DNA of 64,000 bases from Nitrospinia bacterium (GTDB taxonomy: Bacteria; Nitrospinota; Nitrospinia; Nitrospinales; JAJDAT01). The stretch is from NCBI GenBank assembly GCA_029261715.1, contig JAJDAT010000014.1, forward strand, positions 372,001-436,000. Reading direction: 5' to 3'. Under the pieces are notes generated by a model that worked only from the letters and a program-made list of their open reading frames with translations, did no database searches and was not told the origin of the DNA. A program made the position numbers and the translations under genes. How positions within the stretch are numbered: position 1 is the stretch's first letter; each line of letters starts with the position of its first letter. Below, in pieces: positions 20,822 through 28,897 of the stretch.

Positions 20822-20907
20822 AATCCTTTCGATTTAAGGCTTCCAATTAACGTAGAAATTGATTTAGCGTAATCAAATAGCTAAGGGAATCAAGGAGTTA
20901 GAAGGAG

Positions 20908-21140
20908 CCGCCAGGAAGAGAACAACCTGGCGGGTCATGAAAAATACGCTCATCAATAACGCCGATTGGAATGACTTAAACCGAAAGGAAAAAACGGAGA
21001 TTTCGGTCGACGCTTTAAACTTTTGGAGATAATGAAAGGTATTTAAGAGTGGATCGCTTCTGGGAAAAGGTTTCCGTTTTACCCGCGGTTCCCCGAAGCT
21101 GGGACTAACACTTAAGAGGTATTTTTCGTGGCAACCCGCC
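20908..21140. repeat. Inverted-repeat element, candidate structured RNA or MITE-like remnant
   Basis: Positions 20929-20951 and 21116-21140 are imperfect inverted repeats of 23-25 bp (GGCGGGT..GAAAAATAC.CTC against GAGGTATTTTTC..ACCCGCC), enclosing about 165 bp. Inside are ACCGAAA (20980-20986)/TTTCGGT (21001-21007) and GGAAAA..CCGTTTT complements. Just outside the left arm, CCGCCAGG (20908-20915) pairs perfectly with CCTGGCGG (20926-20933); because 20929-20933 can pair either with this or with 21136-21140, two alternative folds compete. That is compatible with a structured or switching RNA, or with the ends of a small non-autonomous mobile element. No family is recognised. Confidence 0.45.
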
Positions 21141-21387
21141 AAGCCATATTCGTTCCCTTAACAATACCTTTTTAAGCACTCTAAAAAAACTAGGTACTTA
21201 AATTTCCTGCACCAAGACACCTTCTCCAAACAGTATCTTGTATATTGAGAGAAAAATACCACTATATGTTGTACCTTGTCAACAGTATTTTCAAAGAACG
21301 GCGATTATCGGAATAACTCGCGATAAATCAAATATTTAAAATAAAAATAAAATGATTTTTTTTGAAAATTATTCTTATATATACAAT

Positions 21388-21419
21388 ATATTGATAATAA
21401 TTTTAATTATTATCAATAT
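21388..21419. promoter_or_regulatory. Long AT-rich palindrome, possible operator
   Basis: ATATTGATAATAATT (21388-21402) and AATTATTATCAATAT (21405-21419) are perfect inverted repeats separated by two bases. TGATAAT/ATTATCA half-sites resemble Fur-box halves, but their spacing is wider than the classical 7-1-7 arrangement, so Fur control is only a suggestion. It lies two nucleotides before the AAGGAGG ribosome-binding site of a 14-codon ORF. Confidence 0.45.
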
Positions 21420-21430
21420 CAAGGAGGGCT

Positions 21431-21475
21431 ATGAATAAAATTGAAAGGAAACTCAAAAAAAGAAAAGCGAGTTAA
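21431..21475 (+). CDS. Possible 14-aa basic leader peptide
   Basis: ATG at 21431 follows a perfect AAGGAGG (21421-21427), 3 nt away, which is a short spacing. The frame encodes MNKIERKLKKRKAS and ends at TAA 21473-21475. It is strongly basic. No longer plus-strand gene follows, so it does not lead into an obvious downstream gene; the next gene is on the opposite strand. It could be a tiny protein, part of an unseen small RNA, or chance. Confidence 0.3.
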   Translation: MNKIERKLKKRKAS

Positions 21476-21523
21476 AATTTAATCAAATTGCAGGGAGTCG
21501 TAGTACCAGGAAAGAGCGAAAAA

Positions 21524-22585
21524 TTAATCTGACAACTTTGCGGTGACAGTTAGTTTTTCATTACATTCAATATATTGAAATCGATTTCTACCTTGGTCTT
21601 TTGCTTTATATAAAGCGCCGTCTGCGGCGGCAAGGAAGTGCTCGTAGGAGATTTTTGGAAAAGGCTTTCCACAAGCTACTCCTAGGCTAGCTGTAACATA
21701 ATTACTCGCTGAATTCCCAGAATGGTCTATTCTTAGGTCCTCAATACATTGGTTAATCTGTTCAGCAATGATTTTAACGCCAGAAGGCGGAGTCGAAGGC
21801 AAAATAACAACAAATTCTTCTCCTCCATAACGAGCAACTAAGTCTGCCGGTCGACGCAAGCACCCAACCATACTTGCAGCAATTTGTTTTAAACAAACAT
21901 CCCCTGCTTGATGTCCATAAGTATCGTTATATTTCTTGAAATAATCGACATCGAGCAAAATCAAACCTAAATAATCATCTTCTCTAGTAGCTCGGTTCCA
22001 TTCTGTCTTCAAAGCCTCAGCAAACCCTCTTCTATTGGTAATATTAGTCAGAGGATCAATAATACAAAGTTTTTCTAAATGCTCAGTTCGGGCGACCAAT
22101 TGATCTTGGTAGAGTCTTAACTCGCTTTCAATCGTATCTCGCTCGGACAAGTCATCTTGTAGTTTCTTGTTAATAGTTATCAAATCATGGGTTCTTTTAA
22201 CAACTTTTCGCCTTAATTCTAGCTTCTCAAAACAGCTACGAACCCTAGAAACTAAATCATTTAAGTCAATGGGGCGAAAAATATAGTCAGAAGCGCCAAA
22301 TTGTAGGGCTCGAACAATTGTCTCCATAGACGAAGTTGAAGCCAACAAAAGGACCATGGATTCGTGATTTAGTAATTTGATTTCTTTCAAATTACCTAAT
22401 TCTTCTTCTTCTCCATTTTCTAAATCCAGTATCGCTAATTGGGCTTCCCCTCTAGCCAAACAACCAAACAATTCCTCTTGCCTCTGAACAAATGTAATTG
22501 AAATATTTTCCTTTTTAAATAAAGGCTTAAATTTTTCAATTATTTCTTGGTCGGCTTTGTAAACTACAACGGAATAAAAACCCAT
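21524..22585 (-). CDS. Diguanylate cyclase: receiver-coiled coil-GGDEF
   Basis: Makes the second messenger c-di-GMP in the cytoplasm. The 353-aa protein has a receiver-like N-terminus (residues 1-120; phospho-acceptor-position Asp54 in AILDLENGE, but the conserved Lys is Arg104 in FRPIDL and the usual acidic pair is missing), a coiled-coil linker (130-172) and a GGDEF domain (175-345). The active-site motif is GGEEF at 254-258 and the product-inhibition site RxxD is RPAD at 245-248, so catalysis with feedback control is expected. The degenerate receiver may not be phosphorylated normally. Monocistronic, with a PilZ effector gene 0.7 kb away on the other strand. Confidence 0.93.
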   Translation of the reverse strand: MGFYSVVVYKADQEIIEKFKPLFKKENISITFVQRQEELFGCLARGEAQLAILDLENGEEEELGNLKEIKLLNHESMVLLLASTSSMETIVRALQFGASDYIFRPIDLNDLVSRVRSCFEKLELRRKVVKRTHDLITINKKLQDDLSERDTIESELRLYQDQLVARTEHLEKLCIIDPLTNITNRRGFAEALKTEWNRATREDDYLGLILLDVDYFKKYNDTYGHQAGDVCLKQIAASMVGCLRRPADLVARYGGEEFVVILPSTPPSGVKIIAEQINQCIEDLRIDHSGNSASNYVTASLGVACGKPFPKISYEHFLAAADGALYKAKDQGRNRFQYIECNEKLTVTAKLSD

Positions 22586-22748
22586 AACTTATTCCTCACA
22601 AGGATGTTTTCGGAAAATTTGGCTCAATAGCAAAAAATAAATGAAAAATTAGAGCTATTTTAGGGATTCTAGCAAAAAGGAAGGTGGCTTTAAAGGCAAG
22701 GAGAGTTTTTTTACCTTATTGTAACAAAAGGGATAAAGCCGTAAATAA

Positions 22749-22825
22749 TGGCGGGGCCGACGAGACTCGAACTCGCGACCTCTGGCGTGACAGGCCAGCG
22801 TTCTAACCAACTGAACTACGACCCC
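22749..22825 (-). tRNA. tRNA-Asp (GTC)
   Basis: 77-nt cloverleaf on the minus strand: acceptor GGGGTCG paired with CGGCCCC (one T-G wobble), D-loop TAGTTCAGTTGGTTAGAA, anticodon loop CTGTCAC with anticodon GTC, T-loop GAGTTCGAGTCTC, discriminator G and an encoded CCA. It is 22 bp downstream of tRNA-Val and shares its promoter. Confidence 0.96.
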
Positions 22826-22847
22826 GCATAAATTTAGACACAGTCCC

Positions 22848-22923
22848 TGGTAGGCGGAACAGGGATCGAACCTGTGACCCCCGGCTTGTAAGGCCGGTGC
22901 TCTCCCAGCTGAGCTATCCGCCC
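22848..22923 (-). tRNA. tRNA-Val (TAC)
   Basis: 76-nt cloverleaf on the minus strand: acceptor GGGCGGA with TCCGCCT (terminal G-T), D-arm AGCTCAGCTGGGAGAGC, anticodon stem CCGGC/GCCGG with loop CTTACAA (anticodon TAC), T-loop CAGGTTCGATCCCTG, discriminator A and encoded CCA. First gene of a two-tRNA transcript. Confidence 0.96.
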
Positions 22924-22965
22924 ACAATCAAGTTATTCATTAATTGCGGTAGCAATAAGGTGAGG

Positions 22966-22995
22966 AGTATATAAACCGGCTCACTGCCTTGTCAA
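22966..22995 (-). promoter_or_regulatory. Sigma-70-type promoter of the tRNA-Val/tRNA-Asp operon
   Basis: On the minus strand, a perfect -35 TTGACA (complement of 22990-22995) and a -10 TATACT (complement of 22966-22971) are separated by 18 bp. Transcription would start near 22959, about 36 nt before the tRNA-Val 5' end, as expected for a tRNA operon. Confidence 0.65.
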
Positions 22996-23203
22996 GTTAT
23001 TTTATGCAAAACACTTTAAGAGCGTATTGATAAATGTTCAATTCGTAAGCAAGCCTCTAATTGAAACTTTTACTTGTTTGCCATCGCCTAGCTCTTGATC
23101 TTAAAAAATCGACTCGTACCAAAGTCTCAACTTTAAAGATTCCCTTAAAAAACAAAAATATCAGTCCCATCACTTAAAGTAATTTCTTCTCCGACATAAT
23201 TTA

Positions 23204-23230
23204 TTGACAGGTTACGCCACTATCTATAAT
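23204..23230 (+). promoter_or_regulatory. Candidate promoter of the PilZ gene
   Basis: TTGACA at 23204-23209 and TATAAT at 23225-23230 both match the consensus exactly, but the spacer is 15 bp, shorter than the ideal 17. The start would be near 23237, leaving an untranslated leader of about 78 nt. Confidence 0.4.
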
Positions 23231-23314
23231 ATTAGAACTAAGTTCGGCAGTAGCCTAACTAACTGATTTTTACGCATTTTCCAGGAAAAAACTTTTTTTG
23301 ATTTTACAGTAATT

Positions 23315-23764
23315 ATGAAATCTAAAATCCTGGAAGATTTAAAAAAGTTGGATAAAAATCAATTGCTTCAATTGAGAAACGATTTAGACCAACTTATTAA
23401 AGAAAAGCAAGAAGGAAATCTTGAAGAAAAACGAAATAATAAAAGAGTCTCTTTAAATATAGCGGCAACTTGCGAAGTTGAGAGAGAAAAACAATTTTTT
23501 GAGTTGCAACATAAAATAAGGATTTTAGATCTCTCCTCTAAAGGGTTGCGCTTTAAATCTGACGACCCATTACTAGAAGACGATTTGCTATCTGTTTTTT
23601 TTCGTTCCCCCTCTAATGGCATTGAAAAAAAAATTGATTGCAAGATTATTAGAGTTACCGAGGTTGACGAAGGTGAAACTAAAAAATACCAAATTGCCGC
23701 AAGAGGAGTTAATAAAGAGGAGGTCCGTAGATATAAAGAATGGTTAAGTAAACGGGGCAAGTAG
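23315..23764 (+). CDS. PilZ-domain c-di-GMP-binding protein
   Basis: A 149-aa cytoplasmic protein: an N-terminal charged helix (residues 1-38) and a PilZ domain. Both halves of the c-di-GMP binding motif are visible, R40-x3-R44 in EKRNNKRVSL and D72-x-S74-x2-G77 in LDLSSKGLRF, so ligand binding is likely. Such proteins relay c-di-GMP levels to motility, polysaccharide or type IV pilus machinery; the partner here is unknown. The start ATG 23315 lacks a strong Shine-Dalgarno. It sits between a diguanylate cyclase and a degenerate GGDEF protein. Confidence 0.88.
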   Translation: MKSKILEDLKKLDKNQLLQLRNDLDQLIKEKQEGNLEEKRNNKRVSLNIAATCEVEREKQFFELQHKIRILDLSSKGLRFKSDDPLLEDDLLSVFFRSPSNGIEKKIDCKIIRVTEVDEGETKKYQIAARGVNKEEVRRYKEWLSKRGK

Positions 23765-23868
23765 AGAAAAAATTTTAGATTTTTTCAGCCTAAACTCAAA
23801 CCCCAAAACGTAAATCAACTTAGTTATCTATCCGTAACCCAGTTTCTTCCCAAAACTCCACACCTCCT

Positions 23869-25305
23869 ATGTTTTCACCCCATGTATTAGCCCAATTAGT
23901 CGAATTAACCGCAAACGTTACTAATGCTTTCACTGTGGCATTATTCGTTACCGACCTTGAGCAAAAAAAGCTTACTCTTAAAGAATCTCTTTCTTTGAGC
24001 ATAAATTTGCAAAAAAATACTGAATTGAACTTTGGACAAGGCTTAATTGGCCAAGTCGCCTTAACAGGCAAGCCTCTCTTAGAAGAATTTTTCCAGGGAA
24101 ATAGTTTAGATTTAGGCATTTATAGTAAAAAGGAAGACTTAAAAGGTTTTATCGCGGTTCCAATTTTCTACGACAAACTAGTTGGAGTCTTGGCTGTAGA
24201 TAGTAAAGAAAGTTATCATTTCTCGACACGCTCACAAAAGCTCGTGACCGGCTTTGCCGATCAAATGGCTTGGCACCTTCATCAGGAAAAGCTTTTTACC
24301 GAAAACTCTGAAGACAATCTTTTCCCATATAAAGAGGTTATTACATATAGCCAATCTATTGCCGACTCTTTACACCCAGCGGCAATGGCTGAACAGATGG
24401 TTCAAATTCCTTCCTCAATATTAGAGTATGATTCCATGGCAGTTGTATGGCTCGACGACGAACAAACCATGGGGAAAGTCGTTCATAGCGTTGGTTGGGG
24501 AGAAGATCTTAATAATTGTGAGGTATTTCCCGGCAGAGGCGTCGCTGGATCCGCTATCAAAAATGGTATTCCACTTTTAATCCGAGACTTGGAAAAAAAT
24601 AAATCGGTATTATTCCGAGAAAAAGAAAAGTTAAACAAATTTCAGTGCGCTATTGCCGCTCCTATTATGTTTAAAAATCATTTGTTGGCGGTTTTGGTTT
24701 GCGCATCAAAAAACCCTGAAGGACTTACAAAAATTCATCTCGATAGGCTTAATATGGTAGGTTCTTTTATCGCTCCCGCTCTTTTTTATGCACGAGAAAA
24801 ACGGCAATGGGATTACGATAAAAACTTAGATCAAGTCACCGGAATTCCGAACCACCGTTGCCTTGTAGCCTATCGCGAAAACATCGAGAAAGAAGTAATT
24901 CGCGGCCATAAACGAATTTTCTTTTTATCGGTCTTTCTAAGAAACCTATTGACTCTTTATGAAACTCATGGCGTTGTTATTGGAGACCAATTGCTAAAAC
25001 AAGTTGTCTCTTTGCTTTCTAAAACAACTCCCTCCCCCAAGTTTTTATTTAAATATTCTGATACTTCGTTTTTGATAATGGTAATGAAGATGGATCAAAA
25101 CGAAATAGAAAGCTTGGAAACTCGTTTAAAACAAGTGTTTGAAAAAAACCCTTTTTTCGTCAATGGCGTATCTTTAAAGCTTGAAGCGGATTTGGGCCTT
25201 TCCATTTTTCCCGATGATGGGAATAACCTATGCGAATTGGCTGGTCTTTCCTGGGCACGGTCTTCGCAAAACTCAACCGAATCTCATGCTCAAAAAATTA
25301 TTTAG
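23869..25305 (+). CDS. GAF-GAF protein with degenerate GGDEF domain
   Basis: A 478-aa cytoplasmic sensor-like protein. GAF 1 (residues about 15-145: FGQGLIGQVALTGKPLL, FIAVPIFYDKLVGVLAVDS), GAF 2 (about 165-310: GRGVAGSAIKNGIPLLIRDL, CAIAAPIMFKNHLLAVLV) and a GGDEF-like domain (about 320-465: DQVTGIPNHRCL ... SIFPDDG). The catalytic GGDEF motif is replaced by YSDTSF, so it should not make c-di-GMP and may be a scaffold or nucleotide sensor. Its 3' end overlaps the mreB start by 20 nt, which suggests translational coupling and a link to cell-shape control. Start ATG 23869. Confidence 0.85.
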   Translation: MFSPHVLAQLVELTANVTNAFTVALFVTDLEQKKLTLKESLSLSINLQKNTELNFGQGLIGQVALTGKPLLEEFFQGNSLDLGIYSKKEDLKGFIAVPIFYDKLVGVLAVDSKESYHFSTRSQKLVTGFADQMAWHLHQEKLFTENSEDNLFPYKEVITYSQSIADSLHPAAMAEQMVQIPSSILEYDSMAVVWLDDEQTMGKVVHSVGWGEDLNNCEVFPGRGVAGSAIKNGIPLLIRDLEKNKSVLFREKEKLNKFQCAIAAPIMFKNHLLAVLVCASKNPEGLTKIHLDRLNMVGSFIAPALFYAREKRQWDYDKNLDQVTGIPNHRCLVAYRENIEKEVIRGHKRIFFLSVFLRNLLTLYETHGVVIGDQLLKQVVSLLSKTTPSPKFLFKYSDTSFLIMVMKMDQNEIESLETRLKQVFEKNPFFVNGVSLKLEADLGLSIFPDDGNNLCELAGLSWARSSQNSTESHAQKII

Positions 25306-26320
25306 ATTGTTAGTCGGAAATTTTTCTTCCGGACTCGCCATGGACCTTGGAACTGCAAATACTCTTGTCCACACAAAGGAAAAGGGGGTCATTTTAGACG
25401 AACCCTCTGTTGTAGCCGTTAACGTGAAGGAAGGTATTGTTGAAGCCGTAGGCACCGAAGCGAAAAAAATGTACGGAAGAACTCCTAGTCAAGTAAACGC
25501 AATTCGCCCTATGAAAGATGGCGTTATTGCAGACTTTGAAGTAACTAGCCAAATGATCGCTTATTTCACAAGTAAAGCTCTAAAAAATACTTGGTTTATT
25601 AAACCACGCATGGTTATTGGAATTCCAACATGCATTACCCAAGTAGAAAAGAAAGCTGTTATTGACGCCGCTTTATCTGCAAGAGCGGGAGAAGTTTATC
25701 TTGTCCAAGAACCCATGTCTGCGGCAATTGGAGTTGGGATACCCGTCCATAAGCCTGAAGGTAATATGGTTATTGATATTGGAGGAGGAACTACCGATGT
25801 TGCGGTTATTTCTCTTTCGGCTATCGCCTACGGAGAGTCGATTCGAGTCGCTGGCGATGAACTAGATGAAGCTATTGTCCGTTACATGAGAATCCGACAT
25901 CAATTAAATATCGGCGTATTTGAAGGAGAACGCACAAAAATTGCCGTTGGCAGCGCTTATCCTTTAGTTGACAACCTAAAAACCGAAGTTAAAGGTTTGA
26001 GCGTTAAAAGCGGAGTTCCTGAGTCAATAATTGTTAACGACGAAGAAATTCGCGAAGCGATAAAAGAGCCCATTGCCGCAATTGTTAGCGTTGTTTTGAG
26101 AGCATTAGAAAAAACGCCTCCTGAGCTTTCAGCAGATATCCATTCCAATGGAATTTATTTGACCGGCGGAGGAGCACTTATTCGAGGTTTAGACAAACTC
26201 ATTGAAGAAAAAACCTGCCTTAAAGTTTACATCCCAAACTCTCCTTTAACCAGTATTGTGAGAGGCGCTGGCGCGATATTGGACGATTTTCAAGAAATGA
26301 AGAAAGTTTGCATAAATTAA
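25286..26320 (+). CDS. mreB: MreB rod shape-determining actin homologue
   Basis: Bacterial actin that forms membrane-associated filaments guiding lateral cell-wall synthesis. With the ATG at 25286 (MLKKLFRLLVGNFSSGLAMD) it is 344 aa, the normal length for MreB. The actin-fold ATP motifs are clear: MDLGTANTLVHTKEKGVILDE (phosphate 1), MVIDIGGGTTDVAVISL (phosphate 2) and GIYLTGGGALIRGLDK (adenosine motif). The frame is open further left but there it reads antithetically through the GAF protein's coding sequence, so the long form is rejected. mreC, mreD and rodA are not adjacent, so this may be a second, specialised MreB or a split cluster. Confidence 0.92.
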   Translation: MLKKLFRLLVGNFSSGLAMDLGTANTLVHTKEKGVILDEPSVVAVNVKEGIVEAVGTEAKKMYGRTPSQVNAIRPMKDGVIADFEVTSQMIAYFTSKALKNTWFIKPRMVIGIPTCITQVEKKAVIDAALSARAGEVYLVQEPMSAAIGVGIPVHKPEGNMVIDIGGGTTDVAVISLSAIAYGESIRVAGDELDEAIVRYMRIRHQLNIGVFEGERTKIAVGSAYPLVDNLKTEVKGLSVKSGVPESIIVNDEEIREAIKEPIAAIVSVVLRALEKTPPELSADIHSNGIYLTGGGALIRGLDKLIEEKTCLKVYIPNSPLTSIVRGAGAILDDFQEMKKVCIN

Positions 26321-26398
26321 TCGCAAATGTAATACAATACTTGCTTCAAATTAACAATTTTAGATTCGGACGTTTAAAAGAATTTTTGCTCAGTTTGT

Positions 26399-26734
26399 AT
26401 GAAAAGCGAACAAGTATCATTCAAATGCTCTGAATGTGGCGGTCCTTCAGGTGAACGCCCAACAACGATTGAATATTACGAGCAGGAAATTTTCCTTTTC
26501 GATCCCATTATTTGCGCTAATTGCCTTTTAAAGTTGTGCGAAGAATATGCCGTTCCATGCGCCAATTGCGGGGGCGCCATTCCGCCCTTTTCCCAAGTTG
26601 GAGTGCTTAAAGGAGATTGCGGTGAAAGATTATTTGTTCATATGACAACGGCTTGTAACAGCGTGGGTAGCGCTTTTCATGGTTACTTTGGAAAAGGTGA
26701 GATTCGAAATTTTGTCCAAATTGAAGCGTGTTGA
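26399..26734 (+). CDS. Small zinc-ribbon protein of unknown function
   Basis: 111-aa protein with three CxxC knuckles, FKCSECGG at the N-terminus, IICANCLLKLC and VPCANCGGAI, plus further cysteines (GDCG, TTACNS, IEAC at the very end). Spacing suggests one or two treble-clef/zinc-ribbon metal sites. There is no signal peptide. I do not recognise the family. It leads a same-strand run of Fe-S and redox genes (26.4-30.7 kb), so a role in metal or Fe-S handling is an inference from context. Confidence 0.65.
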   Translation: MKSEQVSFKCSECGGPSGERPTTIEYYEQEIFLFDPIICANCLLKLCEEYAVPCANCGGAIPPFSQVGVLKGDCGERLFVHMTTACNSVGSAFHGYFGKGEIRNFVQIEAC

Positions 26735-26776
26735 TTTCAACAGTTTGGACTATATTATTTGTGGAGGTTTAAATTC

Positions 26777-27076
26777 GTGCCAGAAGTTTCTTTTACTAAT
26801 CAAAATATGAAAATAAACGTTGAACCCGGAACGAATTTACGGGAAGCGGCAATCAAAGAATACATAAGCATTTACCCTCATGTGTTTAAGATTTTGAATT
26901 GTAGGGGTCGAGGTTTGTGCGTTTCTTGCGTTGTGGAAGTTGTTTCTGGAGAGGTAGATCCTCCCAATGAAATTGAATTAGAAAAGCTGAAAAAAAAGCG
27001 CGACAAAAACCCAAATCTACGTTTAGGTTGCCAAATTACCGTGAACTCTGATTTAGAAATAAAAACTCACGTTTAA
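26777..27076 (+). CDS. 2Fe-2S (plant-type) ferredoxin
   Basis: A 99-aa soluble electron carrier. The cluster motif is C-x5-C-x2-C in LNCRGRGLCVSCVV with the fourth ligand in RLGCQI, and the N-terminal NQNMKINVEPGTNLREAA strand-helix is typical of beta-grasp ferredoxins. The GTG at 26777 is preferred as start because GGAGG (26763-26767) lies 9 nt upstream; an in-frame TTG at 26759 has none. It lies between a zinc-ribbon protein and a JAMM protease. Confidence 0.85.
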   Translation: MPEVSFTNQNMKINVEPGTNLREAAIKEYISIYPHVFKILNCRGRGLCVSCVVEVVSGEVDPPNEIELEKLKKKRDKNPNLRLGCQITVNSDLEIKTHV

Positions 27077-27188
27077 ACCGCTAAGAGTAAAAGGTTTTAC
27101 CTGGTATAATTTAAATAAACATTGAAAAAACAAAATAGTTTCTTGTTAGAAACCAATTGACAATCCATGATTGAAATCCCAGAATATT

Positions 27189-27665
27189 ATGAGTCCCTTA
27201 ACTGATGAAAATTTAAAAACCATTAGGGAACACGCCGTTAAGGAATATCCATACGAGTGTTGCGGGATTGTTTTGGGGAAAGTAGATACTGCTGACGAAA
27301 ATATACTGTACCGTTGCGAGAATATTCAAAACCGTTTGCATGAAAAAGATCCTGAGACATTCACTAGAGACGCTCGAACGGCATTTTATATAGATCCTAA
27401 AGAACTAATGGGCATCTTAAAAGACGCTCAAGACAAGAAGCTTGAAATCAAGGTCTTTTATCATTCTCATCCGGAGCATGACGCTTATTTTTCGGAAGAA
27501 GATAAACGAATGGCCTTGTTTGACGGAGACCCTTTGTATCCCAACGCGGATTACCTGGTTGTTTCGGTATGCGACCAAAAGGTAAAAAGGGAAGTTTTGT
27601 TTTCATGGAATACCGACGCAAAAGAATTTACCGAAAAACAGGAAAGTATGTTAATTCAATCCTGA
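27189..27665 (+). CDS. JAMM/MPN+ metalloprotease (Mec-like)
   Basis: 158-aa zinc metallopeptidase of the JAB1/MPN family. All ligand/catalytic residues are visible when starting at ATG 27189: Glu23 in YECCGIVLG and H92-x-H94-x10-D105 in YHSHPEHDAYFSEED. Bacterial relatives remove residues from the C-terminus of ubiquitin-like sulfur carriers (ThiS/MoaD/CysO-like) in cysteine, cofactor or tRNA thiolation pathways. No sulfur carrier or ThiF-type E1 is next to it here; the neighbours are ferredoxins and an NFU scaffold. The TTG at 27171 is an alternative start with no better ribosome-binding site. Confidence 0.85.
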   Translation: MSPLTDENLKTIREHAVKEYPYECCGIVLGKVDTADENILYRCENIQNRLHEKDPETFTRDARTAFYIDPKELMGILKDAQDKKLEIKVFYHSHPEHDAYFSEEDKRMALFDGDPLYPNADYLVVSVCDQKVKREVLFSWNTDAKEFTEKQESMLIQS

Positions 27666-27676
27666 TTTTTTGTTGA

Positions 27677-27961
<285 letters not shown>

Positions 27962-27981
27962 ACTCGAAAAAAGGAAATTTC

Positions 27982-28203
27982 ATGAGAGAGGATGTCGAAG
28001 AAGTATTGGAAACACTACGCCCGTCTTTGCTAGCTGACGGAGGTAACGTTGAACTTGTTGATATTGACGATGGCGTAGTTAAGTTGCGCCTTATTGGCGC
28101 TTGCGCTTCTTGTTCAAGTTCAATGATGACTTTAAAAATGGGAATCGAAAAATCACTTAAAAAAGCGGTTCCTATGGTTAGGTGTGTGGAACAAGTCGAA
28201 TAA
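27982..28203 (+). CDS. NFU-type Fe-S scaffold (NifU C-terminal domain)
   Basis: 73-aa protein equal to the NifU C-terminal/NFU domain: [27 protein letters not shown] and the cluster-binding C-x2-C in [18 protein letters not shown]. It assembles or delivers 4Fe-4S clusters. AAGGAAATTTC precedes the ATG at 27982 and it is 20 bp after the YfhL ferredoxin stop, so the two are probably co-transcribed and this scaffold may load the ferredoxin. Confidence 0.93.
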   Translation: MREDVEEVLETLRPSLLADGGNVELVDIDDGVVKLRLIGACASCSSSMMTLKMGIEKSLKKAVPMVRCVEQVE

Positions 28204-28248
28204 TTTCCACAAAAATTCGGTTCCTCAGTTTTTAAATTAAATATTCTA

Positions 28249-28857
28249 TTGAAATTGAAACTCAAGAAATTTTCAAAACTCTTTTCTTTACTCGTCCTTT
28301 TTACCCTTTTGTCATTTGTTAATATTGGGGAGGTCTGTGCATCTCAAAAGGGTGACATAGCTCCAGATTTTGTCTTGAAATCCCTGAATGGGTCCAAAGT
28401 AAGCCTCAGCGACTTTAAAGGCCGCTATGTTTTGGTTAATTTTTGGGCCACCTGGTGTATTCCTTGCAAAATGGAAATGCCCTCCCTAGAGGAACTGCAC
28501 AAACGCTTCCCAAATGAAAAGCTAGCTGTTCTGCCCATTTCAAACGATATGTTTGGAGAAAAGGTTGTTCGCCCCTATGTAGAAGCGAACGATTTTTCTT
28601 TTACTATATTATTCGATCCTACTTTAAAAGTAAGCAACCGTTACGGAGTAGTCACCCTACCCACAACGTTCTTGATCGATCAAGACGGAATGATCATTGG
28701 AGTTTTAGAGGGCGCCGAAGACTGGGCAAAACCAGAAACGTTCCTTTATTTCGAAGAATTATTAAAGAAGTTAGAAACTCCCTCAACCGACTCCAAACCT
28801 CAAAGAAAACCGATAAAAAGAGAATCGGAAATACTCGATTTCCCTCTGGACGGTTAG
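28249..28857 (+). CDS. TlpA/ResA-like periplasmic thioredoxin
   Basis: 202-aa exported thiol-disulfide reductase. The signal peptide KFSKLFSLLVLFTLLSFVNIGEVCA is followed by a TlpA domain with redox motif C70-I-P-C73 in NFWATWCIPCKMEMPSLEE, and the cis-proline segment VTLPTTFLIDQDG. A basic, disordered tail follows residue 178. The start is TTG (28249, or 28255 two codons on). It lies 40 bp upstream of a protein with a CcdA-type membrane domain, the usual source of electrons for such thioredoxins, so they probably form a periplasmic reducing pathway. Confidence 0.9.
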   Translation: MKLKLKKFSKLFSLLVLFTLLSFVNIGEVCASQKGDIAPDFVLKSLNGSKVSLSDFKGRYVLVNFWATWCIPCKMEMPSLEELHKRFPNEKLAVLPISNDMFGEKVVRPYVEANDFSFTILFDPTLKVSNRYGVVTLPTTFLIDQDGMIIGVLEGAEDWAKPETFLYFEELLKKLETPSTDSKPQRKPIKRESEILDFPLDG

Positions 28858-28897
28858 TCAACTAGATTCCAAAAATTACCAAAATTTTTCTTGGGGT

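Larger units (their letters stand above)
20822..21523. other. 702-bp gene-free region with inverted repeats, palindrome and mini-ORF
   Basis: Holds three separate structured items listed individually: an inverted-repeat element at 20908-21140, a 15-bp-arm AT-rich palindrome at 21388-21419 and a 14-codon ORF at 21431-21475. The stretch between about 21160 and 21385 is AT-rich with no clear signal. RNase P, tmRNA and SRP RNA signatures were looked for on both strands and not found. Confidence 0.6.
22924..23314. other. 391-bp divergent spacer between tRNAs and PilZ gene
   Basis: Contains the tRNA promoter at its left end and a candidate rightward promoter at 23204-23230, both listed separately. 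The middle (about 23000-23200) has no open frame, repeat or RNA signature that I can see. Confidence 0.5.

Noticed and set aside
20873-21142. 89-codon minus-strand frame over the inverted-repeat element
   Set aside because: It begins with a non-ATG codon without ribosome-binding site, spans the inverted repeats, and its composition looks like translated structured RNA or element DNA rather than a protein.
20830-21200. RNase P RNA, tmRNA, 6S or SRP RNA
   Set aside because: Characteristic sequences (GAGGAAAGTCC, GGTTCGA-type tmRNA ends, GGAAGGAAGCAGC) are absent on both strands; 6S could not be judged by eye and is not claimed.
22655-22927. 90-codon minus-strand frame across the two tRNA genes
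   Set aside because: It is the read-through of two perfect tRNA genes and has no independent support.
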